Shown piece after piece: positions 48,960 through 60,270 of a stretch of 64,000 bases of DNA (position 1 is its first letter; every line of letters begins with the position of its first letter). This DNA comes from Glycine soja. Lineage: Eukaryota; Streptophyta; Magnoliopsida; Fabales; Fabaceae. Position numbers and translations under genes: made by a program. The stretch lies in contig NC_041021.1 in the NCBI RefSeq assembly GCF_004193775.1, positions 35,537,718 to 35,601,717 of the forward strand. Reading direction: 5' to 3'. Below the pieces are notes generated by a model that was given only the letters and a program-made list of their open reading frames with translations, had not been told where the DNA came from and searched no databases.

Positions 48960-49430
48960 TAATCCCTAAGATTAAGAGATAATTATTTCTTGCTTTATCT
49001 TTTTTATCATGTGTATATATATTCAGTCCTAGTTAAGGATTCTCTTCTTCTGGAAATCAATGAAACATTCAATTTTAATTCAAGTTGGTATTAGAGCTCC
49101 TCTGATTCATTTTTGGTCTTTGTTAGCCATCATCCAGGCTGACCTATCTCTATTTGTTTTTTTTGGGCCAAATTTGTTTAGTGGGTCTCCTTTCTATGTA
49201 GGACCTCTAATTGTTTGATTGGTGACCTAATTGTTTCTTCTGCTTTGCTTGTTTGGGTGCTGCATTTTGGTTGTTCCTACCTTATCTATGTTAAAGCCTA
49301 CTATTGCAGTTTGGTTCTGTTTTTTGAGTGACTTGTTTCAATGGCTAAGAAATTGGTTGATGGCAAAAATTACTTGGATTGATATACTACTATTGATGTC
49401 TGGTTTGTCAGTCAGGGTCTTTTTGAATTT
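48960..49430 (+). mobile_element. Copia retrotransposon scrap inside the CACTA element
   Basis: An LTR-like end (about 49000-49081) is followed by TTGGTATTAGAGCTCCT (49085-49101), a methionine-tRNA-type primer site, and at 49341 by a gag-like start MAKKLVDGKNYLD with a TGA for the expected Trp. It breaks off at about 49430, where kinase coding begins. The left end is not resolved. Confidence 0.55.
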
Positions 49431-49433
49431 TAA

Positions 49434-49672
49434 AGGGATATCAAGTGTGCTAATATACTAGTTGATGTAAGTGGGCAAGTCAAGCTTGCTAGTTTTGAGT
49501 TGGAAAAGGTAGCCTTTAACAACACTAAATTTATCTATTCAGCTTCTTATCATACACAATCCTAATGTTGGCTGCTTATAATTCATATTTTTTGTGTCTT
49601 TTACCTTCTTAGGCAATGAAATTTAATGATGTTAAATCAAGCAAAGGCTCTCCATACTGGATGTCCCCTAAG
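49434..49672 (+). pseudogene. Captured MEKK1-like protein kinase fragment, two exons
   Basis: 49434-49508 reads RDIKCANILVDVSGQVKLAS (catalytic loop HRDIKxAN, then the DFG strand, here SFE), ending at a donor; 49613-49672 reads AMKFNDVKSSKGSPYWMSPK (activation loop to the APE motif, here SPK), from acceptor TTCTTAG to a donor. This order and the wording KFNDVKS match plant MAPKKKs of the MEKK1 group. The His of HRD falls at the copia junction. The DFG and APE changes make activity implausible. Confidence 0.75.
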
Positions 49673-50064
49673 GTTTGTCCCTGCTCTTGTATCATTTGCT
49701 TGGAGTAATTCCTGTAAAGGAATGAAATCATTTTTTATATTTAAATGAAAATTATATTTAAGGAATATGGTAAAATAAATTAAACCTTTGAAAAGAATTA
49801 CTTTTAAAAAATTTGAATGTAATTTTGCAATAAGAGTTAAAATGCAAATAAAAAATCTTCAATTTACTTACAAATTAAAATTACAAATAATAGAAAAAGA
49901 CTAACAGAAAGACTTGAAAAGATAAGCTAACTTTTTCTATTTGTCTTTTCTGCATATAAAAGTAAAGATATGTGTGTTAGTCGATAGTTATAACTTATGT
50001 CTTGCAAGTTCACTAATTTCACAGGAAAAAAAGGCAACTAATTTTCATAATAGCTAATAATGTA

Positions 50065-50429
50065 TATTGGGAAAAACCCAAGTCCCATATCAGCTAAAGA
50101 TAAAATCAAGTAATACTATATAAGTGAGGGGCAACCCTCACCCCTTGAGCTAGCTTTTGGGGTTGAGTTAGGCCTAAACTCACATTCTAAGAATCTAAGA
50201 AGGTATCAGAACATATTTAAGATTAATCCAAAGGGTCACCCACTATTGTTATCCACACACCAAGCCCAAGAATTGTTGGGCGTTTGGGGGTGTATTGGGA
50301 AAAAAACCAAGTCCCACATCGGTTAAAGATAAAATCAAGTAATAGTATATAGGTGAGGGGCAACCCTCATCCCTTGAGCTAGCCTTTGGGGTTGAGTTAG
50401 GCCTAAACTCACATTCTAAGAATCTAAGA
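50065..50429 (+). mobile_element. TRIM (terminal-repeat retrotransposon in miniature), 365 bp
   Basis: Two near-identical LTRs, 50065-50200 (136 bp) and 50293-50429 (137 bp), begin TATTGGGAAAA and end TCTAAGAATCTAAGA. The 92-bp interior starts with GGTATCAGAAC (50202-50212), a methionine-tRNA-type primer site, and ends with a purine-rich GTTTGGGGGTG. Exact TSD ATGTA at 50060-50064 and 50430-50434. No coding capacity, as usual for TRIMs. The LTRs start TA rather than TG. Confidence 0.9.
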
Positions 50430-50537
50430 ATGTACGTTCTTATGGTCAACTTCTTATTGTAGCACCTTTTTTAAATGTTGTAAATATGAATATCAGCTAC
50501 ACAGTTTTGCATGAAAATTGAAATATGTTTCATTTTA

Positions 50538-52109
50538 GGAGAGCCCACACCGATCTAGTAGAGAGGCAGTCACACAACACTTGTAGGCTTGATTCCTCTA
50601 TGTTTGAGCATCTCAAACAGATCAATGGGTTGGGATCCTTCATGAGAGTGTCTCATTTTATTGACTTCAAGATTTTTTTAGGCCCAAATAAGCCTGTTAT
50701 TTTCTAAGTCTATCTGAGAAGGGCCAGAAGGGAGAAAGGAGTGGCTAACTACTTAGTCGTTGAGATTTATACTTGCAGCTGACCTGGTGGGGTAAGTTAT
50801 ATATTCTCATGCATCTCCAACTTGATGTTGATTATAGTAGTAACTAGTACATTCACAAGCTAAATTCCTTTGGTATATAGGCATCAAAGGCATGCCTATA
50901 GAACAAACTAGTCAATATTTAGTTAAAAAATTATCTTCCACCTTGAGATTTACTATTCTTGCTTGTTGATTGCACTATTTAGTCAATAATATCAAGTGGT
51001 ATGTTGTGATTTTTATATTTTCATTGGTCTGCATCCCAGATTCCATACCTATGATTATGCAAAGCATTTTGTTAATGCTTTTACTCATATTCTTGGGCTT
51101 GAGGACACACCTGAAGGAATAAAAATAAGAATAATAATCTATCAGGTGAACAAGAAACCTACTAGACAGATTCTCCTGAAAATTACTAGGAAATGAGGAA
51201 AGTCCTTTGAATCATAAGTGATAAATAGGAGTTTCATTTTATCACATCTAAGCTTAACCATGCATTTTTGTTCTTGCAGTCAAACCATATGGTTCTTTGC
51301 AGTGCTTATTCTGCTTATTCTTTGTAAGGATTTGGTTATTGCATGGTTCTTGTTGCAAATCCAGTATTTTATTTCTCAGGGATGGCATCATGAAATGAGA
51401 TTTAAAGGTTTTGAGTAGTATTTTTAACTATAAGATCTTCTTATTAATATTTATGGACTTAAGTAACCTCTGTGTACCTAAGTACCTAAGAAATTTGATC
51501 ATTGATTCTCTTACTATGTGTAGGGTATTTGCTTTGATGTGATGGACATCAACAACTCTCTATTATTTCATGGTGTTGGTTTGATGGATAAGCAAGTTGA
51601 AAAGAGGATTTGGTAAATTATTTAATTTGAATGGTTATCTGCTTTGAAATGTTTGAGTGAATCACTGAATTTCCATTTTCTAGTATTTTTTCTTCCATGT
51701 GATACCTTCCTTTTCAACATATGCATTCTCACATGCATACATGCGTGGATATACTAAAGATGATAGCTTCTATGGATCATTCTATTCATTGAACACAATT
51801 TTTTTTTGTAGGCATCTAGTTAATCAACTCTTAATTTTTAAAACCTTTTGCCAAAGCTTTTCTTTTCATGTTTTTTCCTGCATTTGGTTTTTCAAGTTTA
51901 AAGAGTTTGATTTTTGCTTCTCTTTTAGTTATTTGGCTTCTTTGTTAGGTTAATTGACCATTAGTAGAAAATGGTGTTAGCATATCAACCAAGCTCACCA
52001 AGTAAGGGTCTTGTATTTTGCAGTCTTGCTGAACATCTAGAATCAATTCATGAATCTATGGATAAATATGGCATTTCAACAATTAATTCATTCTTGGAGT
52101 GCAAAAAGG
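50538..52109 (+). pseudogene. Unidentified captured exons in the CACTA element
   Basis: Several stretches read like exons with splice borders: 51042-51146 (FHTYDYAKHFVNAFTHILGL, after CCCAG, before GTGAAC), about 51524-51601 (GICFDVMDINNSLLFHGVGL, after GTAG), and 52022-52109 ([20 protein letters not shown], after TTGCAG, before GTGAAT). A further open stretch lies at 50538-50705. I do not recognise the gene or genes; they could be one or more hosts. Polarity agrees with the other captured fragments (plus). Confidence 0.4.
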
Positions 52110-53339
52110 TGAATTTACTTTTTCTAATTCTCTTGTATCTATATTTCTTTAATTGTTCTTAATGAGAATGTACCTTTCTCAATGCTTTTAAAAATCCCTA
52201 AATATGGCACTATCTTTATTGTTTTTGTCTGTGAGTTGTCTAGATTTTATTATTCAATCCCATTTATTTTGACATTTCCTGCAGTATATTAAATTATAAT
52301 TATGACTCCACTCAATTCACTGTTGGCTTATTTAAATTTCTAAAGATATATATAATTTTGATTGTGGGTCCTCATGTATTTATGATAATAACTAGCCAGT
52401 GAATTGACCTTTTCTATTTATTCAAAGTGATTCTTATTTTGATGGGAGCTATTCAAACCCTCTGTTGTTTGAGAAGTTGGCAGAAATAAATTAGGAGGGG
52501 CCTTAGTGGACAAACTATGAAATAAGAGATGTTATCAATTCAATTTATCAAAATTTAGACAAGTTGGATTCATACATATCTTTTCTTGTAATAGCTTCTT
52601 TATTATATTATTTCATTAATTTTTGGAGACTGTGGCTGTCCAAATTTTTATCTATATCATATCAGTATTGGATCAATTAACTTGTTTAAATAGTCAAACT
52701 ACAAATGGATTGTGTTTGGGGTTCAAATATTATTAGCCAAACTATATATATGTAGTCACATGACTAGCTAATTAAAATAGTGAAGGTAGTAGTCAAAATT
52801 CTGTGATAAAAGATTATTCACTGCCCTGGAATGGAAAACCATATTTTGAGAAGTCAGAGCCTTCAAACTTAGGTTTGAGTATAGACAGTGGCATTGGTCT
52901 TTCTATGACACTAGTTTTACGAGTGCACACACACAGTATATATCATCTGGTTTGCTTAGATGTACTATTTCTCTTGCACAGACCTTTTAACCATATATTA
53001 TGATTCCAAAATAATAACTTTAGCAATTTTGCATATGTAACGAATGTAGGAGTACAATATTGTGAGCTCATTAACTTTAGCATAATGTCTTAATTGTTCC
53101 TTTACTTGGTATCATTTTATTTGCTAATGTCTTAATTGTTCATATATCTTATGTTTCCAAAATAAATGAACACATCTTCATTCTTTCCTATTACTACTTC
53201 CACCAATTAAGTACTTTCCTTTTAGAGCCTAACTTCTATATGAGCTTATGTGGGTGTTGAATTTGGCAATACAAAGAGAGAGCAAAACTTCTTGAATTTA
53301 ATTTGAAGAAGTTAATTTTTATTTTTTAAACAAAAACAT

Positions 53340-53685
53340 TTTCTAAGACGGTTATCTAAAAAACTATCTTAAAATATCTATATTCTAAGAGAGTTTTTTG
53401 GGAAAATCATCTTAGAATCCTCAATATATTTTAAATTAAAAAAAAACATTCTAAGATGGTTTTCTGAAGAACTATCTTAGAGTGGTGGCATTTAAAGACG
53501 ATTTTTAGTTAAAAATCACCTTAGAATGGTAAGAACCATCTTAGAAGGACATGTTTTTCTAAGTTGGTTTTTATGAAACCGACGTAGAAAGCTGAGACTT
53601 TCTACGATGTTGCTTACGATGATGGTTAATAACCGACGTCGGATGTGTAAATTAACCGACATAGAAAGTGTTTTTTCCAGTAGCG
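53340..53685. repeat. Right subterminal repeats of the CACTA element
   Basis: Words of the type TTCTAAGANGGTT and their reverse complements (AACCNTCTTAGAA) recur about eight times between 53340 and 53560, then CCGACGTAGAAAG and CCGACATAGAAAG words near 53580 and 53655. Such motifs are where the CACTA regulator protein (TNPA in En/Spm) binds; that role here is by analogy. Confidence 0.75.
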
Positions 53686-53688
53686 AAT

Positions 53689-54257
53689 CATTCTTATGGT
53701 GAGGATTAATCACTCTGAGTAAAAGCTGGTGTAGCAATTTTTAATTGCTCGTTTTCTTAGTCAAAATTTAAACTAAAGCTTTTAGTCCTTTATAAAGCAG
53801 TGATTTTATAGTCCTTCATTTTTTTAATTTGAGTATGGATGGAAAAAATTCACACTCACATGGGTATTTTCACTATTCACTAATTAATGGGGGAAAAATG
53901 GATATCATGGTACCTGTACCTACGAAGACATGTTACCCTTAATATTAAAATACTTAAATATTCTTTTTTAAGATGAGTAGGAATGAAACAAGCTCGCACT
54001 TATTTACGGGGCATGGATAGGTATCATGGTACACATACTCGCGAGGACCTATTACCAATGGTCCCCCGCAAGATTTTTATTTTTCTTACTTAAACATATT
54101 TAATAAAAAAAATTGCCCCCATAAAAAGAAAGTCTTATCCCATATATAAGATAATTTTTTTCTTAAATGAATAAAGAAAAATTACAAGATAAAGAAGAGA
54201 ATAATTTATATTAATTTTAATGCCTTATCCTTCTAATTTTTACCATTCCCACATCTC
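53689..54257. other. Spacer between the CACTA element and a solo LTR
   Basis: AT-rich, no coding. A roughly 100-bp stretch is repeated in diverged form: GGTATCATGGTAC-like words with CTTACCCTTAATA or CTATTACC following (about 53903 and 54010). Nothing else recognised. Confidence 0.5.
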
Positions 54258-54262
54258 TAATG

Positions 54263-55572
54263 TGTTATACCCTAATTTCGTCTGGGGACTATCGTTCGTT
54301 GATCTTTAGATCCTTGCCAGTCGACTTACGGTATTGAATGCCAATTACAGTGCGAAACAGATGATCATTCAGTATTTTAATCAAGAATGCAAAAGATGTC
54401 AAAAAAGGGGGGCAAAAGGGTCTTTTCCTTTAGTTTCCTGGACCCTAACTCGCCTAGGCTAGCCTTTGGCTTGCCTGGGCCACCAAATGACTTCAGGGTG
54501 AAGGAACCAACTCGCCTAGGCGAGTCAGTTACTTCAGGACTAAGCCTTAGCTCGCCTGGATGAGCTACAAGTCCCCCAAAATGGCCCTTTGCCTATAAAT
54601 AGGTGTGCTAGGGGGGCTGAGAAGGGGTTCTAGCATTGAGGAGTGAAGAAAATTGAGAGAAATAAGAGAGAAGAGGAAACGAAGCCGAGGCGCTGCTGAA
54701 TCGCGACTGTGATAAATCTCTACGTCGTTCTTTGTTCGGTGTTCTTCATGCGACTCTCAGCTAGTTTTTTTTAAGATTTGAATGTGATCTGTGCACCCTT
54801 AAGGGTCCCCCTTGTTATTATGTGCACATCCATCTTCTCAATCTATAATCGGCGATCTCGTTTTTCTTTGTAAAGTTCAATTTTAACCGATCACTAGTGT
54901 TGTAAAGTTGTCTTTAAAGAAATTGAAAGTTAATAAATAAAACCAAGATAAAACCAACTCATAACTAATTTCTTTTTTTTTTTTATCAAATATCACTTGA
55001 GATCATTTCAAGGTCTAACGCCTTAACGATTCTCTCCATTTTTTAAATTTAAAAGATGGTTTCAAGGTCCAACGCCTTAACGATTCTCTCCGCGTTTCAA
55101 AATTTAAAACATCGTTTCAAGGTCCAACGCCTTAAATGACTTTTTATTCGCAATTAAAATGAATCTTTCAAAAAACATAAAATCAATTTAACACACAAAC
55201 TTTAAGACTTAAAGAACTACGTAGGTCTGAATTTCTCATTGCACCTGAGGATACATAGGATCAAGGACAACACCCTTGTCGACCCCAAAAAAATAAAAAA
55301 TATAAAAAGGGGAAAATAAATAATTTTGAAGTCACGTTATGCACACTCGATTAAAGGTTGTCGCCCCTTGTGGTGGGCGCGTGGGGTGCTAATAACTTTC
55401 CCATTCGTAAACAACTCCCGAACCCTTCTTTTCAATATTCGCATACCTCATTTTGGTTTTTCCTAACGTTTTCCTCAAATAAACGTTGATGGCGACTCCG
55501 CTCATTTTCTCCCTTGGAGACGAATGCTTTGGCTTTTTACCTCGCTCTCCCGTCGTAGGGTAGGTTGCAACA
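54263..55572 (+). mobile_element. Solo LTR, Ty3-gypsy type (family B), 1310 bp
   Basis: TGTTATACCC ... GGTTGCAACA with exact TSD TAATG (54258-54262 and 55573-55577). TATAAATA at 54594-54601. Upstream of it lie AACTCGCCTAGGC and ACTCGCCTAGGCGAGTC words (54446-54530). Three diverged copies of a unit containing TTTCAAGGTC(T/C)AACGCCTTAA follow (55005-55135). No internal region. Confidence 0.88.
55005..55135. repeat. Three-copy tandem repeat inside a solo LTR
   Basis: TTTCAAGGTCNAACGCCTTAA occurs at about 55006, 55060 and 55117 with a spacing of 54-57 bases, with ACGATTCTCTCC following the first two. Confidence 0.8.
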
Positions 55573-55577
55573 TAATG

Positions 55578-55894
55578 CTAAATACATAATAAGTCAGTGA
55601 CACAAAAATACACCTTGATACAATCTCAAAGGAAAAAAAAAAGGGGGGGGGGCTGGGGAAAGGGGGAGTTGTCGCTCCTTATTGTTATTAACTCCTTGAA
55701 TCAGTTAGGTCCTGTGATTTTTAAAATGGTTCTATCTAGCCTTTTTACTTTTAAAAGGTTCAATTATGTCCTTTGTTATTTAAAATGGATTTAACTTGGT
55801 TCCATTTTTCATTCATTTGCTTAGAAAAATTTAAAGAATAAGACCAAAATTGGTGTTAGATGAGACCAAATTCAACCTATTTTTAAAAATAAAG
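55578..55894. other. Spacer between two solo LTRs
   Basis: Contains a short G-run (about 55641-55650) and a dispersed-repeat-like text with recurring GTCCTNTGNTTTTTAAAATGG words (55708-55800). Its continuation is found after the solo LTR at 57269, so both parts are one older repeat. No gene. Confidence 0.5.
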
Positions 55895-57268
55895 TGAAAT
55901 ATCAATAATCACACTAGAAATGGGGGTTGAATAGTGTGTTAATCAAGGATAATAACTTTTCGCAAATAATTACTTTTATCATCAATTTAGGAAGATAGAT
56001 ACAACAGTGTCGTCCACCGAGTAGAAAAACAAGTTTTGATAAAAAGAAAACATGGTTTGATTGTCCTATAATGATAAAAAAAAACAAGATTTTCACAAAG
56101 GTTTTTCAAGTAAATACTTGGCGAGCAGTTGTGTTAAGATAAGCTTAAAAGACGAATTAAGGGAGAAGTAGAAATACTTGGTTTATACTAGTTTACTCAA
56201 ATAGAGTTACGTCTAATTCTTCTTTTGACAATTGTAAAGGATTCTATTAATCAAAACTTTGATGACAAACAAGTATTCTATTCTACCATTGTTGGCTATA
56301 CAAGTATTTTCTATGTCACTCCTAACATATCCTTAGACTCTCCCTAAATCTAGAAACACCCAAGTGATTTTTAATACTAAGTCATTCTTGGCTTTCATGA
56401 ACAAAAGTTTGAATGAATACTATGATTCAACAACACTGAAAGAGTGATAAATAGTTAAGCTCAAATACAAATAAACTTGCATAACAAAGAATGAAAAAGA
56501 TTAATTGTTGAGTGTATCGTCCACTAAATTAGCATAGTTTCGCTTCAGAGAACTTTGCTCATTTTTCACTTGACTATTTCAATGATAATTCTTGAGCAAG
56601 AGATTCCTTTTATAGACTTTACTGAAGAATCTGTTACGAGATTAGTGTTGAGCCTTGATATAACCGTTGTTTCACAGCTGGAAGCGAAAACACGTGGCAC
56701 TCTTTGAATAGCAAGGATGTGAATAAAGGTACAGATAACTGCATATGCTCCTCTTCCGTGATGAAAGCAACCTTTGAGAAATATTCTGCAAATACCTTGT
56801 ATTCTCTTATGTTATATCATTTCCTTAAATTTCAAGTGTTAACAATTCAAATAAAGAGAGATAGAACTGAAATTTGAAAAACGAGATCGAGCACTTCCTT
56901 TATGGCTAACATTATCCTTTAGTACCTTGTTGGATGTCATTTATGAGGTTATAAAATAAATGTATATGTGATATTAAGTCCACTGGATGTAGGTAAGAAC
57001 AACTTAGCATAACAAGTGGACGTGATTGATTAAACCATGCGTTGGATGCTGAATATATATTAAAAAAATTGTTTTTCACTTAAGAGTGAATGCGCACGTA
57101 CTAGAGCTGCAAATGTTGATATGATAACGAGAAAATTCCTTTACGAAGTAGGTCTTATTCACTTCACAATAACTTATTAGTTTATCAATAATTTATACTT
57201 TTGTAAATATCAATATTCAAGTTATATAATAGGTCATCCAGTGATTAATGGATCGCTCAGACCTAACA
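55895..57268 (-). mobile_element. Solo LTR of a SIRE-like copia element, 1374 bp
   Basis: On the minus strand it begins TGTTAGGTCTGAG and ends TTATTGATATTTCA, matching the ends of the SIRE-like LTRs at 20280 and 42178. TATAAAAG lies on the minus strand at 56607-56614 with the same GAAGTC-type lead-in. Exact TSD TAAAG at 55890-55894 and 57269-57273. The interior is much diverged from the other copies, so it is a related family or an older insertion. Confidence 0.85.
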
Positions 57269-57465
57269 TAAAGGACCTAATTAATTGAAAATAAAAGTAT
57301 AAGACCTAATCGAACTATTTTAATTAACAAAAAACGCATGACATAATTGAACTTGCAAATAATAAGATCATCAAATTGAACTTAAAAAATAAATTAAAGA
57401 AAAAAATAATTAAATCAATCATTATAGAATATTTTCTTTTCCTGTTAAAAAACTTCTGAATCTGC

Positions 57466-57609
57466 CATTCATCTTGAGGAAGTTGGGCATCTTGTGTTTC
57501 CCTTTGGAGAAATTACTGCAGGTGGCACTCAGTCAGGGTTTGATGTTGAAATTGAATTACGGCAATATTCCGAGTCCTTGGTCGGATCGAGGGTCACCAT
57601 TCACTAATG
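57466..57609 (+). pseudogene. Protein-like fragment, function unknown
   Basis: One frame reads EEVGHLVFPFGEITAGGTQS and then a charged DVEIELRQYSESLVGSRV before a stop. The composition is clearly protein-like and differs from the AT-rich surroundings; another frame is also open (57474-57695). I do not recognise the family. No start codon, no splice partner nearby. It could be a lone exon carried here by a transposon. Confidence 0.35.
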
Positions 57610-57699
57610 GTTCGACGGGAAATGATGTCAATGTACATTTCTCGTCTCTCGTTGGCAATTTGAAATCTAAAAGGAAAAAAAGGTTTGAAACTTAGTTTT

Positions 57700-60260
57700 T
57701 TCACTTGTGAAATAAACAGTGAATGCTTTATGCTTCTTCCCATGCGTAGTGTGTTTCTTGTAATTCGCGAAGGCCCAAAAGCGGTGTTCAAAGCAATTGT
57801 ATGCTTACTGAGTGACAAAATCACACCAAAAGACTAGAGCGGTGCTGGGGAAAGGATACAATAAGTGACTGTTATTCAATAATGTCCTTATTGTTATAAC
57901 TAATTTCAACAATTTCTTGTTTATCGTTCCCCAATTTCTACCCTAATTTTTACTTTGCCATTGTGTTATTCTAGTCAATAACATTCTATTGTACCAAAAC
58001 AAAAATTAAAATGTAACCGAATCACTAATTATATACTTATATACTTACTAACCGACAAAAAAAATAAGTTTTTACAATAATAAGAAAGAGATTTTTTTCT
58101 TTACTTTTAATATGTGAAAACAAGCATACCTACATGCTCAACTCTAGCTACAAACAATCACACAAATAAATTTCACATCACTTTTTAATCCAATTTTAAG
58201 ACATTAAGTTTATGGATCTTTCTCACTTATATGTTGCTTGAATTTTATATTTTTACTCAACGTATAACTTCATCTTCATACTTAAATTCCAACAAGTTTT
58301 GTCACTTTTAATAATCCTTCGTGATTCGAACAAAATTATCTCCCAATCAAAAATATAATAGAATGAATTTCTCTTCAAATTTCGTCTCATGGATTTTTAT
58401 TCCTTGTTACTCCATAATGGGATATTTAAGGATGCATGACCTTCCTTCCACACCCTAGCTTCGATATATATTGAACCGCATTTATCAGCATGGAGAAGGT
58501 CCATTTTTTATTGCTGCCATGTGAAAAGTCTCCAACATAATGAACAACAGGCTTGCCAAAGACAGTTTAAGATATGATAAACATGGAGCACATTGAATTG
58601 GACATCCTTTGGTTGACACCAATTAAGATCTAACAAAGGCCAATGCATCTTCGACGCCAATATATTTGCCTTTTAACACACGAAAATTCTATTTGACGCT
58701 AATTTGCTCTTCAAAAAAATTAGGTTAAACTGCATTTCATTGGGTAAAAGATGATGTGGACTCCATGACAAGAATCAACAGAGACTAGGACTTGAGAGTA
58801 AAGCCAACATTTTCCGGGATTTTTTCTTGGTGATGTTTGAATCTACCCCACCATAACAAGTTATTTAATTCTCACTCTCACTTTTACATATAAAAAAAGT
58901 TGAATGGGCGGTCTACATTTCATTAATGCAAGGTTAGTGGATTCCTTTCAATATAATTAGTTGATTGCCTTACATGATGGAGAGAATATATCTGTTAAAT
59001 AATGGCCATTCATGGGGGTGATTATAATATTGAGAGAGCTCGTAATTATTGGATGAAGAAAGGGGTCCATTAAATTTGCGACTTTAGCTTTTGGAATGTT
59101 GCATTCAAGTTGCTAAAATATTGAAATTAAATAATTAAGGATAACTAAGGATTAGGAACTAAAACACGTGATTGCATGTGAAATATGGGTCCTCCAATTG
59201 CTAATCCTCTAGGATGCTTTGAGCACTAAAGTTGAACTTTCTCTTAAAGGGACTCGTCAATTAAACGAGCATGGTAAAGTTTTGGTAATCTTTAAAACTA
59301 TACAAGTCTTGGCTAGGATTAAAAAAAACGTTGACTTATTCAATATTTTGTTTTCTAGTTAAAAAGGAAAGGTAGTACTGCTAATCACATGAACTTTTGG
59401 ATAAGTACATAATGAGTTTCATAAATATGATAATCTTTATATTTATTACATTAACGTGATAAGGGGAAAAATCATCATTGACCATTATTTGCTCTATATT
59501 TCATGTAATATTTCAAATAGAAAACTTGATTTTGCGTGTGTATAAAATAACAACACATGATTCGTATAGTTTTTCGAGGAAATTTTGAATGATCGAGTAG
59601 ATATTTGCTAAATTCTTTATTCCGTTAAAAAATGCAAAATATTGGACGGTGAGTTACATTTGTTTTTAAGTAAATTAAATTTTTTCAAAGGCGTGTAAAG
59701 TAGGTGAGTTACCCGCCAATAGAGACACATCGGTCGGTAGCACGTAGTCACCTCTTAATATATAATTATTTCCCCTTGTAAGCGTTATCGGTGGAAATAT
59801 TTTCAATTAGTTAAATGAATCTAGATGGAAGCTTAGCTGAAAGGAGTTTGTTGTAATTTCTAAAAGAGTGGTGAAATTTGACCGTTATAGAAGATAATTT
59901 GATTAATATTTTAAAAATTCAGATAAAAAAACTCAGAAGATAAGCACATCAAATTTTGAGTCATGGCTAAAATCATGAGATTTTGGATAAAATTAGTTGA
60001 AAACATGAAAATCACATGATCTAGGAAGTGGTTCCTAAAAAATCGAAACTAGGGGAATGCACCTTACTTCTGTTTAGCCAAAATACCAATAAACTAGTCA
60101 AAATTAGTTGAAAATGAAGGAATCATGTACAAACGTGGGTAAACACGATTTAGGTTTAATTAGGTTGGATTTTACCGTATAAATAGTTGTTTCTGAAACA
60201 TTTATAAGGACTTTCAATATAAAAAAAACAACTAACCTAACCACAAACAGAGTTTTCTCA
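57700..60260. other. AT-rich intergenic DNA
   Basis: No credible coding on either strand, no LTR pair or inverted ends found. Some moderately GC patches (58440-58680) show nothing recognisable. Confidence 0.5.
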
Positions 60261-60270
60261 TTCTATCCAT

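Larger units (their letters stand above)
46858..53685. mobile_element. Non-autonomous CACTA transposon carrying host gene fragments, 6.8 kb
   Basis: Left end CACTACTAAAAAGTTATC; right end, read on the other strand, CGCTACTGGAAAAAACAC (CACTA with one change). The 3-bp TSD AAT lies at 46855-46857 and 53686-53688, as expected for CACTA. Subterminal repeats of the type TTCTAAGANGGTTTT flank both ends (46895-46985; 53340-53640). No transposase seen. The interior holds pieces of an NDUFS7 gene, a PWWP gene, a MEKK1-like kinase and unidentified exons, with introns, so capture was at DNA level. A TRIM element and a copia scrap are nested inside. Known parallels are the gene-capturing CACTA elements of soybean (Tgm-Express1) and other plants. 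Confidence 0.85.
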
